Shown: positions 9,962-22,054 of the stretch, one piece after another
How positions within the stretch are numbered: position 1 is the stretch's first letter
Layout: the number at the start of each line of letters is the position of its first letter
Assembly (NCBI GenBank): GCA_036346355.1
Contig: CM070569.1
Coordinates: 44,990,276 to 45,054,275, forward strand
Direction: 5' to 3'
DNA length: 64,000 bases
Origin: Rhipidocladum racemiflorum
Taxonomy: Eukaryota > Streptophyta > Magnoliopsida > Poales > Poaceae
Translations under genes and position numbers: made by a program
Notes under the pieces: model-generated
What the model saw: only the letters and a program-made list of their open reading frames with translations
Told to the model about the DNA's origin: nothing
Database searches by the model: none

Positions 9962-12011
9962 ACGTTTAGCTCGATTGGTCCCTGTCGGCTTTCAATCTTG
10001 TACCCTGATGCACATTGTGCCAATCGGTTTGCTTTATCGTTAGCTTCTCTGGGGATATGTTCTATGGAAAATGTAGTGAACATCTCAATGATCTGGAGGC
10101 ATTGATGCAAATACTGGGTTAGTGCATCATCATTGCATCGGTATTCTCCTCGACTTCTTTGTACAATTAACATCGAATCTCCAAAAGCTTCGACGTCTCT
10201 CACTCCGATGCTATCTAACAGTTGTAGACCCCTTAGTAATGCTTCGTATTCTGCTTGATTATTTGAACATCGGCTATTTAGCCGATACATGAAGTCATAC
10301 TCCTGCTTTCTAGGTGAAACTAATATCACACCGATGCCTTCGCCTTCTTGGCAAACAGACCCATTAAAATACAGTTGCCAAGGAGTTACACTAGTCGTTC
10401 CTACTAATGTTTCACTCCCTGTGATAAAATCGGCCACAGCTTGTCCTTTCACAGATTTAGCCGATTCATAGGATAACTCAAATTCTGTTAGGGCGTATGC
10501 CCATTTACCAAGCCGACCACGCAGGATGGGCGCCGATAATATGTATTTAACTACATCGGTTTTGCATATTATAACGCATTTGGACGCCAGCATATAATGT
10601 CTTAACTTGGTGCAAGCAAAGTACAATGACAAGCATAATTTTTCTACTAAGGGATACCTGGTTTCTGCATCTAGAAGACGTCGGCTTAAGTAATATATCG
10701 CTCGTTCCTTCCTATCGGCTTCTTGTGTTAAAACTGCTCCAATCGAATCACCTTCAGCCGATATATATAGTCTAAAAGGTATACCGTGTTTCGGTGCGGT
10801 CAATACTGGTGGACTCATCAGATAACCTTTTATGTCGTCGAAGGCCTTTTGCTGATCGGCTTCCCACTTAAACTCTTGGTTATCTTTAATTTTCAGCAGC
10901 GGTGTGAAGGCCCGAATACGTCCTGACAAGTTTGAGATAAAACGTCGCAAGTAATTGATTTTCCCAATCAACACCTGCAACTCCTTTTTACTTGTCGGTG
11001 GTTTAGTATCGGCTATGGCTTTCACTTTGGTTGGGTTTACTTCAATCCCTCCTTCATGCACTGTAAACCCAAGAAATTGTCCAGCCGATACTCCGAAAGC
11101 ACATTTGAGAGGGTTCATTTTTAACCCATGTAACCTTGTGCTTTCGAACATTTTTCTCAGATCGGTTAAATGTTGCCAGTCTTCTTTGGATTTTACCACC
11201 ACGTCGTCAATGTATATTTCCACAGTATTGCCGATCAAATCATGGAAAATATGGTTCATAGCGCGTTGATAAGTAGCACCGGCATTTTTTAAACCGAAGG
11301 TCATAACTTTCCATTCATATAGCCCTAAAGCCCCTGACATCCGAAAGCCGCTTTTGGGTATATCGGCTTCGCCATGAATATCCGATTGTATCCGGCGTTC
11401 CGTCCAAAAAACTTATGATTTTATTCCCAGATGCAGCATCGATAAGCATATCGGCTACATGGCATCGGTACTGCCTCTTTGGTGTAGCTTTATTCAAATC
11501 TCTAAAATCGACACATACCCTAAGTTTGCCATTTTTCTTCTTCACAGGACGATGTTTGAGATCCACTCAACAGATCGGCAAGGTCGGATAAACTTTGCCT
11601 CCAAAGCAATCGTCCTACTTCTTCCTTTATAGCGTCATACAACGTAGGATTAAACCGCCTGCATGCTTGTTTGAATGGCCGATACCCAGGTTTTATAGGT
11701 AGCCGATGTTCGACTAGCTGTCGGCTTAAACCTGGCATTTCATAATACTCCCATGCAAAGCAATCCTTGTATTCTTTGAGTATTTCGACCAACTTTGCTT
11801 TATAACTGGGTTCTAACTTAGCACTTACAAACGTTGGTCTTTTATTATCACTTTCATCACCTTCCCCAATGTTGACTTCTTCGAGCAAATCGGCAGAGGT
11901 AAATCCTAACCCTTTTCTTTCTTCTTCAAAATCCTCAACAGCTTCTTCGTACTCTTCTTGCCGATAGCTCCTTGCCTTTTCCTGCAGTTTTGCTAGTGTC
12001 TCGCGCTCCAT
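9913..12011 (-). pseudogene. Reverse transcriptase, RNase H and additional RNase H of the Retand-type element
   Basis: The frame 12011-11520 holds the pre-RT linker with CFAWEYYEMPGL. 11566-11315 covers early RT (LRVCVDFRDLNKATPK). 11340-9913 is one open 475-residue stretch holding the RT active site YIDDVVVKS near residue 45, the thumb, the normal RNase H (FRLYISAEGDSIGAVLTQE, about residues 207-225) and then a second RNase H starting WQLYFNGSV near residue 325 and ending in HIPREANDKANRLA. The second domain is the additional, archaeal-type RNase H that marks the Tat lineage. Frameshifts near 11550 and 11340 separate the early RT from the rest. Confidence 0.92.
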
Positions 12012-12315
12012 CTTCTTATCACTTCGTCTGTCCGATCAAACGTATTGGGTTTAACGCTGATCGGCCTGAATCCTGATTTCTCAATACAGATAAAATCGCA
12101 ATTGTCCAACGCTTTTCACGATATGCATTCACCTCTTCGTGTGGCCAATTGGTGTCGAGGCTAGCCATGGCGATATGAGCCGATGTGTTACCGGTACGAC
12201 CTCATCAGTATCATCGTTCCACCGCACGGTTTACGGTGCATAGTTGATGGTATACAACAGTTAGCATGGATCCAATCCCGCCCAAGGAGTACGCTGTAAT
12301 TGCCTTTAGCTTCAA
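12012..12315 (-). other. Protease-RT linker with frame breaks
   Basis: This 300-bp stretch is internal to the Retand-type polyprotein but shows no clean reading frame. It probably contains decayed linker between the protease and the RT. Confidence 0.5.
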
Positions 12316-12966
12316 TCACAAAAAACGCCGTCGGCAAAGTTTTATTACCGATCGCCGCTTCGACACCATTACGCCTTTAGCCTCAGTTGGGTCTCCGGTG
12401 AAGTCATTTAGCACCATGTTGGTCTTGATCAAGTCTTCATCGGCTTTTCCCAATTTCCTGAAAGTACTTAACGGCATCAGATTGACCGTCGCCCCGCCAT
12501 CGACCAACATGCGGGATACTGGTCGGCCATTAATGTATCCTTTTAGATACAATGGTTTCAAATGCCGATGCATGTCTTGTGGTTTTTCAAACACGGCCTG
12601 GTGCTCGAGGCACAATTGGGCGAACACTTCTTCACCGATTCTTGATTCTCGAACTTCGGCAGGTAAAGTGAATACCATGTTTATATCCATTGGTGGCGTA
12701 TCATCTCGGATCATCGGAGAACTGGATTGAACCGATTGATCTGAATCACTATCGATCTGTTCCTTCTTTCGCCACTCCTTTTTCAAAATCGGTACCGGTC
12801 TTAACCTATTAAACGTCCGATCCCTCTCACTCTCCTTTTCGGCTTCCCTTTCTTCTTGTGTTTTTAATCGCTGAAGCCTCCTGCGTTGCGACTTGCTGAG
12901 ACCCGAAGGGCACCATCTAGGTTTGGGTTCTATCGGCTTTCTTATCTTTCCAGCTAAATTGCCCAT
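12316..12966 (-). pseudogene. Aspartic protease region of the Retand-type element
   Basis: A 216-residue frame. Residues 1-100 are a charged linker (QRRRLQRLKTQEEREAEKE). About 115-150 corresponds to the conserved pre-protease segment (HLKPLYLKGYINGRPVSRML). The catalytic motif is VDGGATVNLMP near residues 155-165, the D-G/S-G-A form of retroelement aspartic proteases. It would cleave the Gag-Pol polyprotein. The frame ends prematurely in a basic stretch, so the C-terminal flap region is shifted. Confidence 0.88.
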
Positions 12967-13477
12967 TTCATTGCCGATTCCATCCTTCTTGCGTTAGCCG
13001 ATAATTCCCGATTTTGGGAGGATTCGCCTTGTTACGATGTTGACAACCTTTCATAGATCGGCCTTCGCTCCTTATACGGGCGATCGATCGTGTATCGGTC
13101 TGGACAACCTGTCTTTTCTGATTGGTTTGGCCGACATGTAGATGAGTGTTGCATAGGACAAGATACAGCTGTTGGTAAGGTCATCCTCTCTCCCAAAGAA
13201 AGCGCCAAAAGGACATTGTCGATGTTTCTCTTCTTACAGAATCGGCCGATGTGGCATATCGGCCGCCGACGCTCGTCCCTCCTTTGCCCTGATCGATGAA
13301 AACACTTGGTGTTGTTGAGGGTTATACCTTCGACTTATCCTTTCATATTTCCCTAGGAGTTGTGAGAAGGTCGGCTTTGGTTTGAAATCGGCTCTTCTTG
13401 GAGCCCTCTCAGCTCGATACCATTTACCGACCTCTAAGTCCCCTCTTGGTTTCACCATTCTTGAGTTTTGTCCATTT
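12967..13477 (-). other. Gag-protease spacer of the Retand-type element
   Basis: About 500 bp between the gag and protease frames on the minus strand. A fragment at 13458-13234 (YERISRRYNPQQHQVFSSIR) is probably the tail of gag. No intact frame links the two. Confidence 0.5.
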
Positions 13478-15288
13478 TTATCGGCTTCTATTTGTATAGA
13501 ACCGACAGTGATCTACCTTTGTCTCGCCTCGTGATACAATTCCCTTAGTTGGCTTATCCTCTTCCGCAGGCCTCTTTTCTTTTCGTGAACATTGAACCAT
13601 GTTGACCTGAAAAGGGCCCATATCTATCTGCATAGCCGACTCTTCTGCAAACTTTAACCTGCCATCGGTGATGGCCGATTGGATCTGTTGTCGAAAAATA
13701 TTGCAATCGTTAGTGTTATGAGAGAACGAATGATGCCATTTGCAATACCTTCGCTTTTTAATTTCTTCGGCCGATGGTATGATGTGCCCTTCTGGTAACC
13801 TTATGAGTTTTTCTTGTAGTAATAAATCAAATATTTTGTCACACTTTGACACATCATACGAGTACTTGACTTCCGCTTTATTCTTTGTCGGCCTAAGCAG
13901 AGAGCATACGAGTGGTTTTTTGGAGCCTTTGGCCCACTCGGCTATGTTCACTTCTGCTTCGTCGTCAGAGGTGTCGCCCGAATCGTAATCCACCATGTTT
14001 ACTTTGGCCTTTTCATTGCCGTTTGTCCTAAACCTATCTTTAAACCCTTTGCTCTCTGCATATCGGCTTTCATGTGCCGATACGCGATGGAGTAGGTGGC
14101 CTAAGTCGGGGAACTCCTGGCCTGACAACTTTTCTTTTAATGGAGGGATTAACCCTTGGAACGCTAGGTCGGCCAATTGATCGTCGGGTAATGTTACACT
14201 GTAGCACCTATTCCGTACGCCCCGAAATCTCTTGATATAATCAGAGACCGATTCGCCAGTATACATCGGACTGAACTAAGATCAGAAATCCTAAGCTCCA
14301 TAGTTCCCGAAAAGAAGTACTCATGGAATCGGCTTTCTAAATCGTTCCATATATGAACTGAATTAGGTGGTAGATTTGTGAACCAAGTGAATGCAAAGGC
14401 GATAATGATAAAGGAAACAACCTAATTTTTAACCCATCTGATTGTGCGCCTCCCCACATTGAGCCATGAACCGTCCGATATGCTCAATTGTGGTAATAGA
14501 ATCATCCCGAGAATTTAGCAAAGTCCGGTACCCTAAAGTTGTGGGGGTACGGCATTCGGTCTATGTAATCGGGTACGGCTTCCTCAGAGCCGATCACTCT
14601 CCCTCCGGGTTGTAAACCGAACTGTTCTCTCAAAACATTGGCAATTTGTTCTGCCCAATTAACATTGTCGGCTTGTGGTGCAGGACACGGCCAATTCTCA
14701 TTGTTTGCGCTTCGCCCCGAGTGCAAACTCGGGTCTTTGTCCAATTCGCACCTCGGGAGGTCTTGGTGCTGCGCCATAAGCGTGATTAAAACCTAATGCA
14801 TCGGGTATGGGTGCGAAAGGTTCGACGTATGGCACCACCCTATATGGTGCTTGTTTCATGGTTGTGGCCCCTCGTGGATCGTGGAACTGTCCCATTTCGA
14901 TCGGCTGATAAGCCGATAACCCGATGTTATTGGAGGGCGCACTTGATTGATTTGATGCGCCTATCTTGGCTCCATCCGTGTGCCCATGGTAGTGTGTGAA
15001 CCCATCTCTCTGTATGCTTGGTTTCAAAACAGTAGGTTGAGCCGGCATCATGATAGGTGCTTGAGCCGACGCGTTTACTGTGTTGGTGTTGGGTGCTATG
15101 GAATATACCGGGTACGTAGGGATGGTTTGTGGTGGATCTAGCAGGCTTCCAGACGCAGCTAATTCTTGAGCAATTGTTTTCACACTATTTTCTATCATCG
15201 GCTTTAAAGTAGATACTAGAGCCGATGATTGGTTAATCAATGCGTGATGGACAGACTGCTCGATCATACTTGATAAATCAGCTTGAGC
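13478..15288 (-). pseudogene. Gag of the Retand-type element, main part
   Basis: Three frames cover gag: 15267-14698 (Pro/Gln/Ala-rich N-terminal region), 14777-14502 (reaching the start of the conserved domain, HNFRVPDFAKFSG) and 14266-13478 with the core motif ESVSDYIKRFRGVRNRCY and DQLADLAFQGL, then the C2-C-type-like CKWHHSFSHNTNDC near 13740. Gag packages element RNA in cytoplasmic particles. Frameshifts lie near 14720 and 14300. The 5' end continues at 24280 on the other side of the nested element, with TSD GGGTG at the break. Confidence 0.85.
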
Positions 15289-15293
15289 GGGTG
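15289..15293. repeat. Target site duplication, left copy (GGGTG)
   Basis: GGGTG directly precedes the TGTGACACC start of the nested element. The same five bases follow its end at 24276-24280. Confidence 0.95.
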
Positions 15294-17501
15294 TGTGACA
15301 CCTCGGAGTGTCGTATCCTTAATTTTTGAGCATGATAAGGTTAAATACAGTATGAGATGTGGAAATAAGGTTAAGATCATAAGGATCGGGGGTTAATAAC
15401 GTTTCCGGGCCGTTTTCGGGGTTTTGGGCCTTCCCGGGGGAGTTTTGGGCCTTGGTGGGCTTTGGTGGGATGGATTAGGACTCCGTAACGGACTAGGTTT
15501 GGGTTGAGGGCTGTTAAAGGGGCCCCTGCCCCTTGCGCCCCACCTCAGCCCCTTGCGCCCCACCTCCCTCTTGCGCCCCTCTCCTCCCTCCCCCTCCCCT
15601 AAGCCCTAGCCCCCATAACCGTGCGCATCCCCCTCCCTTTCCTCCACCTCCACACCACCTCCCCTCCACCCCTTGCTGCCCTAGGGTGGCCTCCCCACCC
15701 CTGCACCTTGTGGAGTCATCCCGTGGAGCGAGGAGCGAGGAGCAAGGAGCGAGGAGCGAGGAACGTGGAGCGAGGAGCGATTCGCGAGGAGATTCGCGGA
15801 GATTGATTGGAGTTTTGTGCATCGGGCAAAGGTATGATCTTGGGGATCCTTGGGGATGATCTAGGTACTGTTATTAGGGTGTTTATCAAGTTTTTAGATC
15901 AATTGGAGGCGCTGGTTTGAAGTAATTTGGGTTAGATCTAAACTTGTCCACGTTTCTGTTTTCGGGCAGATTGAGCAGTCGAACTAGGGTTCGAGTTTCC
16001 GTCGATTTAGAATCCGAATCAGACCGTACGGACTTCTAGGAAGTTGTAGATAATTTAATTATCTTTCCGTGGACGTAAAGCACGTTAATTTCCGATCAGC
16101 CGTTTGAAAGTTATGGCTGTTTTACCGAGCGCCTAAAAATCTGTGGCGTAACTGGAACAGATTGTGGTAATCTGTAGATTAAACAATTTTAGAGTCCGAA
16201 TCAGTCTTTCCCTATAACTAGAAAAAGTTGGGAAATTTCCTAAGCTTCGCGACGGTGTACTCGTTTATTCGATTTGGAGTCCCAGAACTCAAGTTATGCT
16301 TTTTGCAAGGTTGCTGTCCCGCCGGACAGAACCTCTGTTTTTAGGTTTTGGCGAGTAGTTGGCAATGTCGGGTTAGATGGGGCGTGTGTACTGTTTTGAG
16401 GTTATGATTGTGAGTGTGTGATGCCTATGTGCAGGTGGTGTGACCCCGGGAGTTCCCTCTTCTTCCCGCCAATCCGTTGCACGTGGTTGAGGCAAGTGTG
16501 TTGTGATGGATAACGAGTTGTAGGTTGCATGTTGAGATTAGATGGAATTGTTTACATGCTATATGTCCACTTGCCATGTGTTAATGATTGATATGATATG
16601 ATGAGCATGTTTAACATATTATGATGCCATGTGTTAATATGTGAATTAAATATGATAATTGGCATGGTTGCATGCATGTCATGAGATAGAGGCGAGGGCG
16701 GTGAGAAAGTCTTAACTAGTCAGGCAAGGTCGGTGAGAAAGTTATGACTAATCCGAACGCCATTGAGTAAGTCCTATGTCGTGATTCCATCCACGTGGTG
16801 TTTGGAAGCGAGTAGGCACCCTCCATCTTCGGGATGGACGGGAGGAAAGGGTGCACACCGACGGGTGTGTACTTCCCATACCGGTATGAGGTTCCGGAGG
16901 AGTCGGGAGCAATGCATTACATCGCATACAAATTGATGATGATATTGTTAAGTATTCATGAATGAGATGTTATACATGATGAAAGATGTTATTGACTTGT
17001 TGTTATGCTTGTTGTCCATTGCAGTATGCTTGCTGAGTTTTCGAACTCACCCTTGTGTTTTCTTGTTGTTTTAGGTACCATGAGAACGGCATGCGGGAAA
17101 GAGGAATAGTCACACTCTCACACGTTGCTTCACCTTAATGTTTCCCCAAGTCAATTCATTTAGTTGGATAATAAATTGCGTGTGATGGCCTTTAAATTAA
17201 GTCTTAGCTTGGTTAATGAGAGTTCTATTGTTTGTTTGACACTTGGAACCTTAAGAGCTTAATGTTAGTCTCTTATTGTCGTTAAGACTTTATTTATTGC
17301 TGTTTTAGATGGTTCTCTTATTGCCATATAATGCTATATTGTTGCTGTTCCTTAAATTCATGATAAAACAAAGGAGGTGCTGCCGAAATCTCGGTTTTTA
17401 GCCTATGCACCTTTGCTGGAATTTTATGTTAAATGTGGTATTTAGATGTTGTTTAGCTTATGTTTGGTAACATTCAGGCATAGTAAATGCCGGGGTGTTA
17501 C
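15294..17501 (+). mobile_element. 5' LTR of element 1
   Basis: About 2,208 bp, starting TGTGACACC and ending GTGTTAC; the final A present in the 3' LTR seems lost. It contains a C-rich stretch at 15530-15715 and a purine-rich minisatellite built on GAGCGAGGA at 15726-15785. The 3' LTR repeats all these details with only scattered small indels. Confidence 0.95.
15726..15785. repeat. GAGCGAG(GA) minisatellite in the LTR
   Basis: Imperfect 7-to-8-bp repeats of GAGCGAG / GAGCAAG. The 3' LTR carries the same array at 22497-22556. Confidence 0.85.
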
Positions 17502-17504
17502 TGA

Positions 17505-17516
17505 TTAGTATCGAGC
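17505..17516 (+). other. Degenerate primer-binding site of element 1
   Basis: TTAGTATCGAGC starts three bases after the LTR end and resembles the initiator-Met tRNA primer site (TGGTATCAGAGC) with a substitution and a one-base loss. It would prime minus-strand synthesis poorly. Confidence 0.55.
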
Positions 17517-17837
17517 GGGCTGTAGGTCCTTGGAATGTGAATTTTTAGTGTCATGCTATAGGGTACAACTAAAATTTGATGTGGAATAACGTAGAAACAT
17601 GGCTTAGGTCTTAACTAAAACTTTGTTATAGGGTAGCAACATTAAAACTTGTAAAAGTGGTATAACTAATCTAAAATTTGACACACTTGGTTGCACAGTA
17701 GGATGGGGTTTTGATTCATCATTGCATTGCGCTTAATTATTTAATGAAGGATATGCTTATGATGATGTTTGATCTATGATCTTGATTGTGTGATTTTGTG
17801 TTTATGTTTTGTGTTTGGATGGTTGTCTGCCTAGCGA

Positions 17838-18660
17838 CCATGCCAAGGGGTAGAGGCCGTGGGACGCCATGGCCGTGGAGGCCAGGGGCGAGGCTCCCAG
17901 AGAGTTGCGGAGTCTGTCTGTATAAATGATTGGGTTATTCTGTTGTGGTGATAAAAGTGGGGTTGTGGTGCCGAAGGGTTTCGGTCACCTCTTTTTGGTT
18001 CATAGTAACGGTGAGGTTTGACGGTGTGGCGGTTAAGCGCCATCACCGAAGAACTATTAACCCCTGTAGGAGAAGAGTGCTTATCCTTTACGTCCTTGAT
18101 CGGGTAGTTGACTGGAGTCAAATAGAAGAGTTGATGGTGGTTCCTTCGGATGTTCTCTGCCGCTCGACGGTCGGTTTCGCTGTTTTTCTTGGCTTTAGTT
18201 GAGCTGAACCAAAAGAAAAGTGTTTTGTATTGGATTTTCGCGGATCGTTCGGAAAAGTGCGGTGGTGAGCACCGTGTTTCGTGAGTGTGGTTGGACCGGA
18301 GTTGCAACCACTGTGTGGCAAGCCCTACCATATGGGGCGAGTCTGCCGGATGAACCCGGTAGCATCATCAAGTGGGAGGCGGTGCCTTCTCCTCCCACTC
18401 GGCGGGCGTCTTCTAGAGGATCGGTGCACATGATGGCTGCTCTGTTTCTCGGCCACCCTTTGCGTGGGCGCCACCGGCGACTTATCGGTGCCCGCGGCCG
18501 CCTGCTTCCTCCTCGATTGCCTCCTCCGCCCCAGCCTTGATGGGGCATCGGCTGAGTCGGGGCTCCTTCGTCGGCGCCACCAGGAGTGTACGCTGCCGAC
18601 CGCCGAGTCACCGGGCATCCAGAGGTGGTTTCGGTACTACGCTCATGGATTCCGTTGATG
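17838..18660 (+). pseudogene. Gag position of element 1, not recognisable as gag
   Basis: A basic, Arg/Gly-rich start (ATG at 17841, PRGRGRG) resembles the N-terminus of some Tekay gags, but the conserved gag core expected next was not found in any frame. GC-rich sequence follows on both strands. The gag core has probably been deleted, replaced or frameshifted past recognition. Confidence 0.4.
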
Positions 18661-18689
18661 CCTTTGTTCTATTTGATTAGGAGCATCCT

Positions 18690-18950
18690 ATTCTTTTGTG
18701 TCGTCTGAGTTTGCTAGTAGAGCTAAGTTGGGAGTCGGATTTCTCGAGTCTGTGCTAGTCGGTTCCTCTCGGGGTTTGATTGCTAGTTCTTTGGTTTGCC
18801 CTGGTTGCACCATTGCCATTGATGATGAGGTTTTCTTTGCCAATCTCATGGTGATCGATTGGCTCCTTTTGATGTCATTTTGGGCATGGGTGGCTGCATC
18901 GACTGCGTGCTAAGATCTGTTGTTTACGGAAGACAGTTTGCCTTGCAGGC
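18690..18950 (+). pseudogene. Aspartic protease remnant of element 1
   Basis: Frames at 18698-18913 give EFASRAKLGVGF and a shifted block matching VILGMDWL, both of which follow the catalytic Asp-Ser-Gly in gypsy proteases. The catalytic motif itself was not seen. Confidence 0.6.
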
Positions 18951-19079
18951 CCGTCCGTGAAGAGTTGACCTTTCAGGGTGGTATACCCTCGATTCCGTCT
19001 TTGCTTTGACTAGTTTGTTTTCTGGTCGGCGTTTGAGGCTATTGGGTTTCCTCATGACTTTGTCTCGAGAAACCATCTT

Positions 19080-20420
19080 CCTCGATTCCCATTGAGGAGA
19101 TTTACGTAGTGAAGGAGTTCGTTGATGTGTTCCACTGACGAGTTGCCTGGTCTACCTCTGTGAGGAATGTGGAGTTTCGTATTGATCTTGCTCAGGGCAC
19201 TCGACCTATTTCTATCTCTCCATACCGCTTGGCTCGACCTTTTCAAGACGAGTTGAAGAAGCGATTGGAGGATCTCATGGCCAAAGGCTTCATTCGGCGT
19301 AGCGTATCGCCATGGGGAGCACCCGTCCTCTTCGTCTCGAAGAAGGATGGAAGTTGGCGTATGTGCATTGATTATCGTGCTCTTAATCAAGTGGCGATCA
19401 AGAACAAGTATCCTTTGCCTCGCATCGAGGATCTGTTTGACCAAGCGAAGGGAGCAAAGGTGTTCTCCAAGATTGATCTTGATCGGGGTATAATCGAGAT
19501 CCGTGTGAGGGAGCGAGGACATTGAGAAGACTGCTTTCTCCACTAGGTATGGGCATTATGAATTTAAAGTTATGTCTTTTGGACTAACTAATGCTCTCTT
19601 TGTCTTTATGGAGGCGATGAACAAGATGCTACACAAGTACCTTGATGAGTTTGTGGTAGTGTTCATCGATGACATTCTCGATTTACTCTAAATCGGAAGA
19701 GGAGCATGAGCGACACTTGAGGCTTGTCTTTGAGTACCCTGAGGGAATCAATTCTTTGCTAAGCTGAAAAAGTGTGAGTTACGGATTTGAAGTGGGTTTT
19801 CTTGGCCACATCATCAATCCAGAGGGCATATCTGTAGATTCTAGCAAAGTCTCAAGATTTTGGATTGGAAGAGGCCTTCCAATGTCAAAGAGGTGCGTAG
19901 TTTCCTTGGGTTGGTGGCTACTATCGGCGTTTTGTGCAGGATTTTCTCTATCCTTGCCAAGCCACTTTCACAACCGACTTCGAAGGGGATGAAGTTCCAG
20001 TGGACTGCAGAGTGTGAGCACAGCTTCTGCACTTTGAAGGAGAAGTTAGTGGCTGCTCTGTTCTTACCCTTCCCGAGCAGGAAGCGCTTCACTTTGTTTA
20101 TTCGGATGCTTCTCGGTTGGGACTTGGTTGTGTGCTCATGCAAAATGGCAAGGTGATTGCTTATGCTTCGAGGCGGTGAAAAAGCATGAGCGTAACTATC
20201 CCACCCATGATCTTGAGCTAGCCAGCCGTGGTGTTTGCATTGAAGATATGGAGGCATTATTTGTACTGGCGAATCTTGTGATATTTTTATCGATCACAAG
20301 AGCCTCAAGTACATCTTTACTCAGAAAGATTTGAACTTGAGGCGAGAGGAGGTGGCTAGAATTGATAAAGGATTATGACCTCACTATCGGTATCATCCGG
20401 GAAGGCGAATGTGGTGGCCG
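19080..20420 (+). pseudogene. Reverse transcriptase and RNase H of element 1, many frameshifts
   Basis: 19160-19525 is open and holds the pre-RT and early RT motifs (SPYRLARPFQDELKKRLEDL, SPWGAPVLFVSKKDGSWRMC, DYRALNQVAIKNKYPLPRI, FSKIDL). After a frameshift near 19500 comes YGHYEFKVMSFGLTNA. The catalytic block FIDDIL lies near 19662-19680, followed at once by a stop. RT thumb (RPSNVKEVRSFLGLV) and RNase H segments (FTLF near 20090, DLELA near 20210, KDLNLRR near 20325) follow in several frames. Non-functional as it stands. Confidence 0.9.
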
Positions 20421-20689
20421 ACGCTCTCGATCGCAAGACAATGCCCCTGTTGTTGATTGTCTTGTTGCTGATTTTGAGCGGTTGGGAGTCTCCTATCGCT
20501 TTGCCGGACCGTGCAAGCTGAAACTCAATTGATTCTTGAGTCGGCGATTCCCGAGCCGCAAAGCGGGAGGCACAAAGATCATGATCGCTTGCTCCAGCAG
20601 GTGAGGAACGCCTTGAGGATGGCAAGTCGGGAGACTTTACCGTTGATGATGCGGGAGTTTTGAGGTTTCAGGGCCGTGCAGGCGTGCCC

Positions 20690-21960
20690 GTAAATCTCAA
20701 GTGAAAGAAGACATTACGAGAGAAGCTCATCGCACCGTACCACGGTCCATCCTGGAGAGACCAAGATGTACAGGGGACTTGAAGAAGAATTTACGGTGGA
20801 AAAGGATGAGAGTGGATATTGCCAAGTTTGTGGCGTCTTGTGGGATTTGCCGGAAGATCAAAGGCGAGCATAAGCGTCCGGCCCGGCTTTATTGCGACCA
20901 TTGGAGGTTCTGTGTGGCCATGGGATGACATCTCCATGGATTTCGTGGTTGGTCTACCTCGTTCTCCACGAGGAAGGATGCTGTTTGGGTTGTGGTGGAC
21001 CGTCTCGGCAAGTCGGCGCATTTCATTCCCATCCGCATACGACCAATTCGGAGCGAGTTGGCTCCCATCTATGTGCGGGAGATTGTGAGATTGCATGGTG
21101 TACCCAAGACCATTATCTCTGATCGGGATGCGAAGTTCGTCTCCAAGTTCGGGAGAGTTTGCGAGTGCTTTGGAGTGCAGCTTTGCCTTAGTACCGCTTT
21201 TCACCCTCAGACAGATGGGCGATCTGGCGTACCATCCAAACTTTGGAGGACATGCTCGGGGCCTGTGTGATGGCTTGGAAGGGTAGCTGGGAAGACCATT
21301 TGCCCCTTGCAGAGTTTGCTTACAATAACAGCTACCATTCCAAAGATCCGGGCCGCTCCTTATGAGTCTTGTATGGTCGGAAGTGCAGATCGCCACTTTG
21401 TTGGGATCTTTGTGGCGAGAGAGCTATTCTTGGGCGGATTGGGTTCAGCGGATCGTTGATCGCGTGTCGGAGGTTCGGCAAAACCTTCTCGCGACCTGAA
21501 GCGAGCAGAAGAGCTATCCGATGTGAGGCGGCGAGACTTGGAGTTTGAGGTGGGTGATAGCGTACTCTTGCAGTATCTCCCACCAAGGGTGTGGTGCGTT
21601 TGGCACCAAAGGAAAGCTTCAGTCCAAGGTATGTTGGGCCTTTTCCTATCCTCGCCTCGAGTTGGCGAGTTGGCCTATCGCCTAGAGCTACAGGAATCCA
21701 TGCAAGGTGTGCATGATGTGTTCCATGTCTCGATGTTGAGGAAATACTTGCATGATCCGGAGTTGGTGGTTCCATTGGAACCATTAGTGCTTCAAAGAGG
21801 ACCTCACCTTCGAGTCCGTCTGTGGAAATTCTGGGACTTGAGCGAGTGATGAAGAACAGACGCTTAAGTTTGTCAAGGTCTTGTGGTCACATCAGACCGA
21901 GAGAAGCGACTTGGGAGCTGGAATCTACGCATGCGCGAGAAGTATCGAGCTTTTCACCTC
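20690..21960 (+). pseudogene. Integrase with chromodomain-like tail of element 1, frameshifted
   Basis: Zinc-binding part near 20760-20880 (FVASCGICRKIKGEHKRPA), catalytic core start near 20930 (DDISMDFVVGLPRS), 20992-21270 with VDRLGKSAHFIPI, TIISDRDAKFVSKF (second Asp) and STAFHPQTDG. The C-terminal GPY-like part at 21523-21849 includes GVHDVFHVSMLRKYLHDP. The last segment near 21880-21960 (REATWELEST) has the Trp-Glu motif common to chromodomain tails of Tekay-type integrases, which can guide insertion to chromatin. Several frame changes break the protein. Confidence 0.88.
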
Positions 21961-22039
21961 AGGTATGTGATGTGAAAATCTGGCTGTCTTTTGGTTTCTT
22001 TGGGTTTAGTGTTGGTGCGTTTAGATTCGAGGTCGAATC

Positions 22040-22054
22040 CTGTTGAAGGAAGAA
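22040..22054 (+). other. Polypurine tract of element 1
   Basis: GAAGGAAGAA directly precedes the TGTGACACC start of the 3' LTR. Confidence 0.8.

Noticed and set aside
15514..15859. ORFs on both strands in a C-rich/purine-rich stretch (also 22305-22593)
   Set aside because: They lie inside the LTRs of element 1 and come from low-complexity repeats; no domain.
18195..18611. 138-residue minus-strand ORF in element 1
   Set aside because: GC-driven shadow frame without a domain; the region is the decayed gag position.
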